From: Paractinoplanes rishiriensis
GTDB taxonomy: Bacteria; Actinomycetota; Actinomycetes; Mycobacteriales; Micromonosporaceae
Reading direction: 5' to 3'
Assembly (NCBI RefSeq): GCF_016862375.1
Contig: NZ_BOMV01000004.1
Span: 1-52,957, forward strand
DNA: 52,957 nucleotides
In this document: positions 1 through 8,230 of the stretch, piece after piece
How positions within the stretch are numbered: position 1 is the first letter of the stretch
Layout of the letters: every line of letters begins with the position of its first letter
Notes under the pieces: generated by a model
Database searches by the model: none
The model's input: only the letters and a program-made list of their open reading frames with translations
What the model was told of the DNA's origin: nothing
Position numbers and translations under genes: made by a program

Positions 1-250
1 GCCGAGAAGCCGCCAACAGGGCCACGCCGAGAAGCCGCCAACAGGGCCACGCCGAGAAGCCGCCAACAGGGCCACGCCGAGAAGCCGCCAGCTGGACTGC
101 CCCGACAAGAACCGCCAGCCGGGCCGCCCCGACAAGACCCGCCTGCTGAACTGCCCGACAAGAACCGCCAGCCGGGCCGCCCCGACAAAAACCGCCTGCT
201 GAACTGCCCGACAAGAACCGCCAGCCGGGCCTCGCCGAGAAGAACCGCCA
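1..250. repeat. Degenerate tandem repeats, about 25-27 bp unit
   Basis: The window opens inside an array. The first three units are identical 25-mers beginning GCCGAGAAGCCGCCAACAGG. They are followed by about six diverged units that keep a core like CCCGACAAGAACCGCCAG and alternate two endings. All reading frames have repeat-derived, low-complexity translations, so I do not call a gene. The array is cut by the window edge, so its full size is unknown. From 250 to 580 I see no gene and no clear signal. Confidence 0.85.
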
Positions 251-580
251 GTGCGGCCACACACCGCGATCTTGTCGAACTCCCTTGCCCGGGGGAACTG
301 TCGGGTGAACCGGAGATCGACAAGGTCCACCCCTCGTCGGGCGTTATGGCGGGGTTGAGGCTTTCATCCGGCCGAGTGGGGCGACCTAATGAGATGACTG
401 TCCACTTCTCCAGACCGCGGCCACGGTGGGGAAAGCGGTCCCACGATGCGCTGCCCGATGCCCGCCGCGGACGTGGCACCGGCATGCGATGCGCGGCCGC
501 GGACCTCGTTCTACCTGTGGCGCTGATGTCCGCTGGCGAGGGGTGTGGCCGGCGACAGGGTGCCAGCCGCCGGCCACATG

Positions 581-600
581 CTTGGAGAGCGCTCTCCAAG
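581..600. promoter_or_regulatory. Perfect 20-bp LacI-type operator
   Basis: CTTGGAGAGCGCTCTCCAAG is a perfect palindrome with the central CG typical of LacI/CebR-family operators. It lies about 210 bp upstream of the hydrolase start. Related sites occur at 742, 7590 and 8198, which ties it to the LacI gene at 8231. Being distal to the promoter it could serve as an auxiliary (looping) operator; that is inference. Confidence 0.85.
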
Positions 601-699
601 TAAGACTTCACCGTGCGCTCCTGACGTGGCACCTGTCAAGGACGGGTGGCTAATAGACCGAATTGTCGAGGGTGAGTGGGCAGGCAGCCGGCGTTGGTA

Positions 700-755
700 T
701 TGACATGGTTGAAAGCTCGGCGTAACACTTCGCGCACTGACGGAGAGCGCTTTCC
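700..755 (+). promoter_or_regulatory. SigA-like promoter with overlapping LacI-type operator
   Basis: TTGACA (700-705), a 17-bp spacer and TAACAC (723-728) form a good housekeeping promoter. Immediately downstream is GGAGAGCGCTTTCC (742-755), a near-palindromic copy of the operator at 581. Binding there would block early transcription of the hydrolase gene at 791. Confidence 0.75.
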
Positions 756-790
756 CCCCGCTCTGGTCGCTCTACTCCCCGGGAGTTGCC

Positions 791-3700
791 GTGAATCCGC
801 TCATTGCTCCGCCCCGCCTGTCGTGGCGGCACCTCATTCCCCTCGTTGTCGCGGCTCTGATCTGTGCCTACCTGGCGGTCGTTCAGGGCGGGGCGCAGGC
901 GGCCGAAACGCTGCTGTCCCAGGGCACACCGACCACCGCCTCGTCGCAGGAAGGGGTGGACGTCGCCCCGGCCAACGCCACCGACGGCAACGCGGCGACG
1001 CGCTGGTCGAGCCAGTTCGGTGATCCGCAGTGGATCCGGGTCGACCTCGGCGTCACCGCGACCATCAGCTCGGTCGTCCTGGCCTGGGAAGGGGCGTACG
1101 GCCGCGCGTACCAGATCCAGACCTCGACCGACGGCACCACCTGGACCACCGCCCACCAGACCAGCACCGGTGCCGGCGGCACCGAGACACTCACACTTAG
1201 TGGGACCGGACGCTACGTGCGCATGTACGGCACGGCGCGTGGCAGCGGCTACGGCTACTCACTGTTCGAGTTCAAGGTGTACGGGTCGACCTCGGCGCCG
1301 GCCGCCTGTGGCACCACCAACGTGGCACAGGGACGGCCCGCCACCGCTTCGTCGCAGGAGGGCGCGGACGTGGCGCCGGGCAACGCGGTCGACGGCAACG
1401 CACAGACCCGCTGGTCGAGCGAGTTCAGCGACCCGCAGTGGATCGGCGTCGACCTCGGCAGCAATCAGACGATCTGCCAGGTCGTGCTCGTCTGGGAAGG
1501 TGCCTACGGCCGCGCGTACCAGATCCAGACCTCGACCGACGGCACCACCTGGACCACCGCCCACCAGACCAGCACCGGTGCCGGCGGCACCGAGACACTC
1601 ACACTTAGTGGGACTGGACGCTACGTGCGCATGTACGGCACGGTCCGTGGCAGCAGCTACGGCTACTCCCTGTTCGAGTTCCGGATCTTCACAGCCGGCA
1701 CGACGACACCCACCACGCCGCCGACCAGCCCACCGACCACTCCGCCGACTGGGCAGCCCGGCTTTACCACGGTCTGGCAGGACAATTTCGACGGACCGGC
1801 CAATTCCTCGCCGAACGCGACCGACTGGCTGATGCGGACCGGCACCAGCTATCCGGGCGGCGCCGCCAACTGGGGCACCGGTGAGGTCGAGACCGCCTCG
1901 GCGAGCACCGCGAACGTCCACCTCGACGGCGCCGGCAAGCTCAACATCCGGGCACTGCGCGACGGTGACGGCAACTGGACCTCGGGCCGGCTCGAGACAC
2001 AGCGCGCTGACTTCGAACCGCTACCGGGGACCCTCACCCGCTTCGCGGCCGTACTCAAACAGCCCTCGGTCGCCAACGCGCTCGGTTACTGGCCCGCCTT
2101 CCGCGCTACCGGTGCGGGCTTCCGCGGCAACTACACGAACTGGCCGGGCATCGGCGAGACCGACATCATGACCGACGTCAACGGGCGCGATCAACTGGCG
2201 CAGACGCTGCACTGCGGCACCGCGCCGGACGGGCCGTGCGCCGAGTACAACGGTCGCTCTTCGGGGTTGGCGAGCTGCACCGGCTGCCAGTCCGGTTACC
2301 ACGAGTACGCGCAGGTGATCGACCGGACGAAGACCGACGAGGAGATCCGGTTCTATCTGGACGGCCGGCAGACCTGGGTGGTGCGCCAGTCGCAGGTCGG
2401 CGTCTCGGCCTGGCGGGCGGCCGTGCACCACGGCTTCTTCCTGCGGCTCGACCTGGCCATCGGCGGTTCGCTGCCGAACGCGATCGCCGGCCGCACCACC
2501 CCGGCAGCGGAGACGACCCCGGGCGGCATCCTCAGCGTCGACTCGGTCACGGTGTCCCGGGCGAACGGCACCACCCCGGCCGCGATGACTGATCCGGCCA
2601 CCCCGGGTGGACCGAGCGTGGTGCGGGTCGCCGGCACGCAGGGCAACTGGCAGCTGCAGGTGAACGGCTCCCCGTACCAGATCAAGGGGTTGACCTACGG
2701 CCCGCCGCAGGCCGCCGCCGACGGATACATGCGGGACCTCCGCGCCATGGGCGTCAACACGATCCGTATCTGGGGCGTGGACGACGCTAACACTCCGGCA
2801 CTGCTCAACCGGGCCGCGCAGCAGGGCATCAAGGTGATCGTCGGGCACTGGCTCAACCAGGGCGCCGACTATGTGAACGACACCGCGTACATGAACTCGG
2901 TGAAGGCCGAGATAGTGAACCGGGTCAATGCCCTGAAGAACCATGCGGGCGTGCTGATGTGGGATGTCGGCAACGAGGTCATCCTCACCATGCAGGATCA
3001 CGGCCTCTCAGCCGCCGAGGTGGAGGCCCGCCGGGTCGGGTACGCGAAATTCGTGAACCAGGTCGCGCAGGCCATTCACGCGGCCGACCCGAACCACCCG
3101 GTCACGTCGACGGACGCCTATACCGGTGCGTGGCCGTACTACCGGCAGCACGCCCCCGATCTGGATCTGCTTGCGGTCAATTCGTACGGGGCGATCGGCA
3201 ACGTCTACAACGACTGGGTGTCCGGCGGCTACCAGAAGCCGTACATCGTCACCGAGGGCGGCCCGGCTGGCGAATGGGAGGTGCCCAACGACGTGAACGG
3301 GGTGCCGACCGAGCCCACCGATCTGCAGAAGCGCGACGGTTACACGTACAACTGGAATGCGATCGCGGCGCACCCGGGCGTGGCGCTCGGCGCCACCGAG
3401 TTCCACTACGGACTGGAGAACGACTTCGGCGGCATCTGGCTCAACACCTTCACCGGCGGCTGGCGGCGGCACGGCTACTACTCGCTGGCGAAGGCGTACA
3501 CCGGCCAGAATCCGGCGAACACTCCCCCGGAAATCACCGCCATGTCGGTGTCCCAGCAGACCGCGGTGCCGGCCGGCGGCACGTTCACGGTCAATGCCAG
3601 CGCCACCGATCCGCAGGGCGACCTGATCCGCTACAACCTGATGTATTCGGACAAGTACCTCAGCGGCGGCACCGGGCTCACGAACGTGACGTTCACCGAC

Positions 3701-4234
3701 AACGGGAACGGCTCGTTCACCGCGCGGGCCCCGGAACGGCTCGGCGTCTGGAAGGTGTACGTCTATGCCTTCGACGGGCACGGCAACGTCGGCATCGAAC
3801 AGAAGTCGATCCGGGTCGTGCCGCCGACGGTAGGCGGAACGAATCTGAGCCGCGGAAAGCCGGCCACCGCGTCCACCCATCAGCCGACCGGCACGAACGG
3901 CCCGCAATTGCCGTCGTACGCCACCGACGGCGACTACGGCACACGATGGGCGAGCGAATGGGTCGACACCGCCTGGATTCAGGTCGACCTCGGTTCGGTG
4001 CAATCGTTCAACCACGTGCAACTGGCGTGGGAGGCGGCGTACGCCACCGGGTACCAGATCCAGACCTCCACGGACGGCTCGAACTGGACCACGATCCATG
4101 CGACCAGCAGTGGTGACGGTGGTTTCGACGCCCTGAACGTCTCCGGCACGGGCCGCTATGTCCGGATGTCCGGGCAGGCCAGGGCCACCGCGTACGGCTA
4201 TTCGCTCTGGGAGTTCGGGGTTTACCGCATCTGA
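791..4234 (+). CDS. Secreted multidomain glycoside hydrolase (3 x F5/8C, GH16-like, GH-A TIM barrel)
   Basis: A 1147-residue secreted protein that probably binds and cleaves a polysaccharide. The GTG start follows GGGAG. Residues 1-38 are a signal peptide ending AQAA. Two F5/8-type-C (discoidin, CBM32-like) domains span about 38-165 and 172-303, followed by a Thr/Pro linker (305-325). Residues about 326-600 look like a GH16 jelly-roll: the motif reads ETDIMTD at 456-462, whereas the family has ExDxxE, so the usual acid/base Glu is Thr461. Residues about 620-905 resemble a clan GH-A barrel with DVGNE (Glu729, acid/base) and TEGG (Glu822, nucleophile). An Ig-like domain (about 912-1005) and a third F5/8C domain (about 1012-1147) follow. 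The GH families are assigned by motif only. Operators upstream indicate LacI control, probably induced by a breakdown product. Confidence 0.85.
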   Translation: MNPLIAPPRLSWRHLIPLVVAALICAYLAVVQGGAQAAETLLSQGTPTTASSQEGVDVAPANATDGNAATRWSSQFGDPQWIRVDLGVTATISSVVLAWEGAYGRAYQIQTSTDGTTWTTAHQTSTGAGGTETLTLSGTGRYVRMYGTARGSGYGYSLFEFKVYGSTSAPAACGTTNVAQGRPATASSQEGADVAPGNAVDGNAQTRWSSEFSDPQWIGVDLGSNQTICQVVLVWEGAYGRAYQIQTSTDGTTWTTAHQTSTGAGGTETLTLSGTGRYVRMYGTVRGSSYGYSLFEFRIFTAGTTTPTTPPTSPPTTPPTGQPGFTTVWQDNFDGPANSSPNATDWLMRTGTSYPGGAANWGTGEVETASASTANVHLDGAGKLNIRALRDGDGNWTSGRLETQRADFEPLPGTLTRFAAVLKQPSVANALGYWPAFRATGAGFRGNYTNWPGIGETDIMTDVNGRDQLAQTLHCGTAPDGPCAEYNGRSSGLASCTGCQSGYHEYAQVIDRTKTDEEIRFYLDGRQTWVVRQSQVGVSAWRAAVHHGFFLRLDLAIGGSLPNAIAGRTTPAAETTPGGILSVDSVTVSRANGTTPAAMTDPATPGGPSVVRVAGTQGNWQLQVNGSPYQIKGLTYGPPQAAADGYMRDLRAMGVNTIRIWGVDDANTPALLNRAAQQGIKVIVGHWLNQGADYVNDTAYMNSVKAEIVNRVNALKNHAGVLMWDVGNEVILTMQDHGLSAAEVEARRVGYAKFVNQVAQAIHAADPNHPVTSTDAYTGAWPYYRQHAPDLDLLAVNSYGAIGNVYNDWVSGGYQKPYIVTEGGPAGEWEVPNDVNGVPTEPTDLQKRDGYTYNWNAIAAHPGVALGATEFHYGLENDFGGIWLNTFTGGWRRHGYYSLAKAYTGQNPANTPPEITAMSVSQQTAVPAGGTFTVNASATDPQGDLIRYNLMYSDKYLSGGTGLTNVTFTDNGNGSFTARAPERLGVWKVYVYAFDGHGNVGIEQKSIRVVPPTVGGTNLSRGKPATASTHQPTGTNGPQLPSYATDGDYGTRWASEWVDTAWIQVDLGSVQSFNHVQLAWEAAYATGYQIQTSTDGSNWTTIHATSSGDGGFDALNVSGTGRYVRMSGQARATAYGYSLWEFGVYRI
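1097..1643 (+). repeat. Two near-identical 139-bp copies inside the hydrolase gene
   Basis: Bases 1097-1235 and 1505-1643 encode the same half of F5/8C domains 1 and 2. By eye they differ at a single base (accgga versus actgga), while the flanking parts of the two domains have diverged. The third F5/8C domain near the C terminus is much more different. This indicates a recent duplication or gene conversion. Confidence 0.85.
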
Positions 4235-4241
4235 GCATCTC

Positions 4242-4270
4242 GGCCGGGCCGGGTGATACCCGGCCCGGCC
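4242..4270 (+). terminator. Hairpin terminator after the hydrolase gene
   Basis: Perfect 13-bp stem GGCCGGGCCGGGT / ACCCGGCCCGGCC with a 3-nt loop, starting 8 bp after the stop codon. There is no U tract, as is common in actinobacteria. Confidence 0.75.
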
Positions 4271-4293
4271 CCGCCAGGAATAGGCTGCCTGTC

Positions 4294-4668
4294 ATGGACA
4301 AGGTCATCCACTTCGAGGTGCCGTTCGACGACGGCGAGCGGGCCACCACGTTCTACCGCGAGGCGTTCGGCTGGGATCTCGACTCGATGCCGAACTACCA
4401 GTACACGATGGTCAAGACCACGCCCACGAACGACGAGGGCGCGCCGGCCGAACCGGGCGGCATCAACGGCGGCATGCTGCACCGCCACGGACCGATCACG
4501 GCACCGGTCATCACGGTCGGGGTCGACGATCTGGACGACGCGCTGGCCCGGGTGGAAAAGCTCGGCGGCAAGGTGGCGATCGGCCGGCAACAGATCGGCA
4601 CCGCCGGGTTCAGCGCCTATTTCCACGACACGGAAGGAAATCTGATCGGGCTCTGGCAGAAGGCCTGA
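4294..4668 (+). CDS. VOC (glyoxalase/bleomycin-resistance fold) protein
   Basis: A 124-residue single-module vicinal-oxygen-chelate protein. It begins MDKVIHFEVPFDDGERATTFY, the usual first beta strand and helix, and ends with the family signature FHDTEGNLIGLWQ. Such small VOC proteins bind or modify small molecules, but the substrate cannot be read from sequence. A TAGGCT -10 hexamer (4281-4286) lies 7 nt before ATG with no Shine-Dalgarno, so the mRNA is probably leaderless. It is transcribed separately from the hydrolase, being behind a terminator. Confidence 0.85.
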   Translation: MDKVIHFEVPFDDGERATTFYREAFGWDLDSMPNYQYTMVKTTPTNDEGAPAEPGGINGGMLHRHGPITAPVITVGVDDLDDALARVEKLGGKVAIGRQQIGTAGFSAYFHDTEGNLIGLWQKA

Positions 4669-4686
4669 ATCCATTACTGTGCATTG

Positions 4687-5475
4687 ATGCGCGTCATGGT
4701 CTGGAATGTCTGGGGCCGCTTCGGTGGCAACTGGCGGGAACGTGAGGAAAGCATCGCCGCCACGCTCGGGACGTACCGGCCGGACATACTCGGCCTGGTG
4801 GAGAGCTGGTGCGGCGAGGGCACCGACCAGCCGCGCCGTCTGGCGGCCGCCCGCGACCTGCACGCGGCCTGGGCGCCGCTGTCCCTGCCCTCGGTCGAAT
4901 ACCCGGACCATCCCGGCATCGCGATCGGCCTGGGCCTGGTCAGCCGCTGGCCGATCCTGGCCGCCGAACGCCACGAACTGCCGCACGAGCAGCGCGGCGG
5001 TTCGACGCCGTACGCCCTGCTCGCCACCATCGACCATCCGCGCGGCCCGCTGCACGTGATCGTGGCCGGCACCGAGTGGGAGGCCCGGTACGCCGCCGAC
5101 CACCGGGCGCAGTGCCGCAGCCTGGCCGCGCTCGCCGCCGACCAGCGGCTGGACGGCCCGCTGCCGGTGCTGCTGCTGGCCGACCTGAACGCCGGCCCCG
5201 GCCAGGAGGAGCTGACGCCGCTGCTGGACACCATGGTCGACACCTGGTCCGAGGCGGGCGCCGACCCGGCCGCGGTCACCCTCGACTCGGCGCTGCCGTA
5301 CGCGCCGCGGGACGCCGTGAAGCAACTGGACCGCCGGATCGATCATGTCCTGGCCCGCGCCGGGCGGCCCGGATCGGCCGTCGCGGTGTCCGGCGCGTTC
5401 CTCGCCGGCGACCGCCCGATCGAGGGCGTCTATCCCTCGGATCACTATGCGGTCGGCGTTGACATGGAACCCTGA
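4687..5475 (+). CDS. Endonuclease/exonuclease/phosphatase (EEP) family protein
   Basis: A 262-residue metal-dependent hydrolase of the EEP (DNase I-like) fold. Visible motifs are the N-terminal Asn in VWNVWG (Asn7), the metal-binding Glu in LVESW (about 37), LADLNAGPG with the Asp/Asn pair, and the C-terminal SDHYAVGVDM (Asp252-His253). There is no signal peptide, so it is cytoplasmic. The substrate (nucleic acid, phosphodiester or lipid) is unknown. I start at the ATG at 4687 rather than the TTG just before it, because TACTGT (4675-4680) sits 6 nt upstream as a -10 element, giving a leaderless start. The gap to the VOC gene is 18 bp. Confidence 0.82.
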   Translation: MRVMVWNVWGRFGGNWREREESIAATLGTYRPDILGLVESWCGEGTDQPRRLAAARDLHAAWAPLSLPSVEYPDHPGIAIGLGLVSRWPILAAERHELPHEQRGGSTPYALLATIDHPRGPLHVIVAGTEWEARYAADHRAQCRSLAALAADQRLDGPLPVLLLADLNAGPGQEELTPLLDTMVDTWSEAGADPAAVTLDSALPYAPRDAVKQLDRRIDHVLARAGRPGSAVAVSGAFLAGDRPIEGVYPSDHYAVGVDMEP

Positions 5476-5527
5476 AAATATTTACCAGGTACGTTTCATA
5501 GATCGCTCTTCATCAATATCGAATTTG

Positions 5528-5555
5528 TTGACACAGACTCGCGAAAACGTAAGAC
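5528..5555 (+). promoter_or_regulatory. Promoter placing the start site on the next GTG
   Basis: TTGACA (5528-5533), 16-bp spacer, TAAGAC (5550-5555). The GTG at 5564 lies 8 nt beyond the -10 and has no Shine-Dalgarno, so transcription should start at or next to the codon. This decides the start of the lipoprotein gene. Confidence 0.65.
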
Positions 5556-5563
5556 TCGCCAAC

Positions 5564-6109
5564 GTGAAAGCCGTTGCCCGGGTCCTTCTCGCCAGCCTCC
5601 TGGCCCTGGCCGGTTGCTCGCTGCTGCAGCCCGATCCACCGGCTCCGACCCCCAGCCCGGTCATCCAGTTCGGCGGCACCGACCGCGCCTGGATCGAGAT
5701 CAACATCGCGATGGACGAGTCGCTGCTCCCCCTGCTCGAACTCGTGCCGTCCCGCAGCGGCAGCCCCGACGTGCAGGCCGTGGCGCTCCAGGTGCAGGCG
5801 TTCACCGAGGCCGAACTGTCCGCGCTGCGCGAGTTGCACGCGCAAGCCGGACTGCCCCGGGTCAACCCGCACAAGAGCATGCCGATGCCCGGAATGGTGA
5901 CTCCCGATCAGGTGAGCAAGGCTGCCAAGGCGACCGGCGAGGAGTTCGACACCCTGGTGTTGCGGGCGCTCGAGGAGCATTTGACGCAGAGCCGTCAACT
6001 AGCCGGCAGCGAAGAGAATTCGGGCGCCGAACCACAGACCCGAGCTTTGGCACTGCAGGTGATCCGGACCCGGGATGCGGCGCTCGCGACCATTAAGGAA
6101 GCCGCCTGA
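5564..6109 (+). CDS. DUF305-like lipoprotein
   Basis: A 181-residue predicted lipoprotein: short signal sequence ending in the lipobox LALAGC (Cys18). The mature part follows the DUF305 pattern of two four-helix-like halves with the linking MP-GM segment (PMPGMVTPDQV) and GEEFDTLVLRAL. DUF305 proteins normally carry MIPHH and MIxHHxGA histidine motifs. Here the corresponding places read MDESL and ALEEHLTQS, so the metal-binding histidines are mostly missing. The function is unknown; a copper- or redox-related role usual for the family may have been lost. The frame is also open upstream to 5345, but the promoter and signal peptide favour GTG 5564. Confidence 0.75.
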   Translation: MKAVARVLLASLLALAGCSLLQPDPPAPTPSPVIQFGGTDRAWIEINIAMDESLLPLLELVPSRSGSPDVQAVALQVQAFTEAELSALRELHAQAGLPRVNPHKSMPMPGMVTPDQVSKAAKATGEEFDTLVLRALEEHLTQSRQLAGSEENSGAEPQTRALALQVIRTRDAALATIKEAA

Positions 6110-6130
6110 CCGCATCAGCGGCCAGGCGGC
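6101..6130. terminator. Bidirectional hairpin between convergent genes
   Basis: GCCGCCTG / CAGGCGGC outer stem with CCGC-atca-GCGG inside, separated by one A/C mismatch. It overlaps the stop of the lipoprotein gene and lies just beyond the stop of the DUF1996 gene on the other strand. Confidence 0.7.
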
Positions 6131-6137
6131 GTACGGC

Positions 6138-7535
6138 TTAAGGCAGTTCGTAGTTTTCGTTGAGAGCGGCGCCGCGGTCCGGCTTGTAGAGGTCGAATCC
6201 GCGCGGATCACACTGAAGCCCGCCGTTGATGCAGTGCGTAACGAGCGCCGCGAGGGTGGGCGCATGCCACGCGTTGAACACGTCGTAATGGAACGAATAT
6301 CCGCGACCGGACGAGAAACGCACGGCCGACATATTCCCGCTGACCGGCCACGCCATCTTGAACTCGATCATCGGCACGGCTACCGGGTGTGACATCGGGC
6401 AGACCCCGAGGACCGGGTACGCCATGTGGCTCTTGTGGTCCGGCGTGTCCAGGTAGCGGCCGTCCCAGCAGCTGGCCGCCTGATACCGGAGGTTGAGCTG
6501 GGTGCCGGCCGGGCAGTTCGCCGGGACGTCCCAGTTGAACGCGCTGTCACCGCACTCGAAGCCCTCGACCGCACCCGGGTTGTTCCGGAACTCGTCGAGC
6601 GTGGCGGACGGGCTGCCCACTACGTAACGCAATCCCGGCGGGAACGGGCGCACGCTCCGGTAGTCGATGACGCCTGACTTGTAGTAGATGACCTGACGCC
6701 CGACGGGTTGGACCGCAGTGTCGGCGTTGAGCAGCGTCGGCATCCAGTAACCGGTCTTGTCACCCGGCGTGATGCAGGAGGTGCTACCCGCCTGGAGGCT
6801 GGCCAGGGTGGTCGACGCGTTCGTGGTGGTGTTGCCCATGAACGTGTGGGAATGCGAGGCGCCCGGCAGGTTCGGGAACACGATCGGGTCGTCGTTGACG
6901 TTGCCTCGGCTGACGTAGCAGTTCGCCTGGAACTCGTGGTGCGTCGACGGCGGGTTCTGCGCCGGCGGCGTCTGGGTCGACGGGACCACGCCGGTCACGG
7001 GCGGATTTGCGGGGATGTAACCGCTTTGGGCCGGCGGGTTCGTGTAGGTGCCGTACACGTTGAACTCATACAGCGAGTAGCCGTAGCCGGTCGCGCGCGC
7101 CGTACCGTACATCCTGATATATCGCCCGACGCCGCTTAAGCCGATCGTCTCGGTGCCTCCGGCACCATTGCTCTTGCTGTGGATCGTGGTCCAGGAGCTG
7201 CCGTCCGCCGAGGTCTGGATTTGGTACGCGCGTGCGTACGCCGCCTCCCAGATCAGCTGTACGGACGAGACAGTCGCCGTGGCGCCGAGGTCGACCCGCA
7301 GCCATTGCGGATCGGCCCAGGCACTCCCCCACCGCGTGCCGGTGTTCCCGTCAACGGCCGCCGCCGCCGGCGCACCGCCGTTCTCGCTGGTAGATGCCAG
7401 TGCCGGTTTACCTTGCGAGAGCAGAGTGTCGGCCGCATGAGCCGCCGCCACACCAACGAGCACCAGCCCAGCGGTCACAAGGGTGGCGGCAACCGGCGCA
7501 ACAACCCGCCGAAGTCGTGTTTGCCTGGATGTCAT
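6138..7535 (-). CDS. Secreted F5/8C (discoidin-like) plus DUF1996 protein
   Basis: A 465-residue secreted protein. The signal peptide (1-34) ends AHAA. Residues about 35-162 form an F5/8-type-C domain closely similar to those of the hydrolase at 791 (same DTLLSQGKPA start and YQIQTS core). A Pro-rich linker (165-198) follows. Residues about 200-440 form a DUF1996 domain: HHEFQANCYVSRG, SHTFMGN, GYWMPTL, SCWDGRYLD, HMAYP. DUF1996 is found in secreted fungal and actinobacterial proteins, often with carbohydrate-binding modules; its activity is not established to my knowledge. The ATG follows GGAG. Its promoter carries the LacI-type operator, so it should be co-regulated with the hydrolase and may act on the same polymer. 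Confidence 0.85.
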   Translation of the reverse strand: MTSRQTRLRRVVAPVAATLVTAGLVLVGVAAAHAADTLLSQGKPALASTSENGGAPAAAAVDGNTGTRWGSAWADPQWLRVDLGATATVSSVQLIWEAAYARAYQIQTSADGSSWTTIHSKSNGAGGTETIGLSGVGRYIRMYGTARATGYGYSLYEFNVYGTYTNPPAQSGYIPANPPVTGVVPSTQTPPAQNPPSTHHEFQANCYVSRGNVNDDPIVFPNLPGASHSHTFMGNTTTNASTTLASLQAGSTSCITPGDKTGYWMPTLLNADTAVQPVGRQVIYYKSGVIDYRSVRPFPPGLRYVVGSPSATLDEFRNNPGAVEGFECGDSAFNWDVPANCPAGTQLNLRYQAASCWDGRYLDTPDHKSHMAYPVLGVCPMSHPVAVPMIEFKMAWPVSGNMSAVRFSSGRGYSFHYDVFNAWHAPTLAALVTHCINGGLQCDPRGFDLYKPDRGAALNENYELP

Positions 7536-7589
7536 GGGTTCTCCACGGGGATAGACGAGGCCGCCCCAACGCGGGGTCGCCGAGGCAGA

Positions 7590-7638
7590 CTTGGAGAGCG
7601 CTTTCCGAAGTCTTACGCCCGACCCAGACCGCCGTCAA
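7590..7638 (-). promoter_or_regulatory. Promoter and LacI-type operator of the DUF1996 gene
   Basis: On the minus strand TTGACG (7638-7633), 17-bp spacer and TAAGAC (7615-7610) are followed directly by an operator at 7590-7609 of the form CTTGGAGAGCG / CTTTCC, one arm perfect. The arrangement copies that of the hydrolase promoter (operator just after the -10). Confidence 0.75.
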
Positions 7639-7866
7639 TGCCACCGGGTTCCGGAACCAGAAGACGCCCTGAAACCCGGCGCGCCCGCACCGATCCGGCC
7701 CACCGGCTGCCCCAGCCGCGACCCGACCACTGCCCCGGCGGCAAACCCTTCGCCCCCGCCGGCGCTCGACATGCCTTGGGCCGCCGGGCCCAGATCTTGG
7801 CGACCTACGGTCATCCCTGAACTAATCCTGAACAGCAGATCAACAACATCACGTCGCGCACGCGCA

Positions 7867-7974
7867 CAGCAGGCGACATTTGCGGCGAAAGGCCTGGACG
7901 AGCACCAGCAGGCGACGATTGTGGCGAAAGGCCTGAACGAGCACCAGCAGGCGACATTGTGGCAAAGCCTGCAC
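7867..7974. repeat. 39-bp tandem repeat, 2.8 copies
   Basis: Units 7867-7905, 7906-7944 and 7945-7974 begin CAGCAGGCGAC and share GGCGAAAGGCCTG. They differ at a few positions and the last is truncated. They lie in the 695-bp gap between the DUF1996 and LacI genes. A short plus-strand frame spans them but has no start signal or recognisable domain. The rest of 7640-8190 shows no gene I can support. Confidence 0.8.
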
Positions 7975-8197
7975 TAGCGCCATACCGGGACCTGATGAGA
8001 CCGCACCATGAAGACGGTGGCGCGCCACCCAAGCTCGCAGCAAGCACGCCCCAACCCGCACGCGATCAGACCGGCAGCCGCCACCAACAGACCTTGACCC
8101 GCACACCACCGCATCCGGTGGTCAGGCCACCAAGATCGGGCCCCAGACGCCAAGGCGTGCCCCGCAGCCGGGCGTGAAGCATGAGACAAAGGAGGGC

Positions 8198-8225
8198 GGA
8201 GAGCGCTCTCCACCTGTGCTATAAA
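8198..8225 (+). promoter_or_regulatory. Autoregulatory operator and -10 of the LacI gene
   Basis: GGAGAGCGCTCTCC (8198-8211) is a perfect 14-bp palindrome. A TATAAA -10 (8220-8225) lies 5 nt before the ATG at 8231, which has no Shine-Dalgarno, so the transcript is probably leaderless. The operator occupies the -35 to -10 region, which predicts autorepression. Confidence 0.8.
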
Positions 8226-8230
8226 GCCTC

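Noticed and set aside
7536..8190. Short plus-strand frame covering the 39-bp repeats as a gene
   Set aside because: No start signal, and its translation is dictated by the repeats; nothing recognisable.
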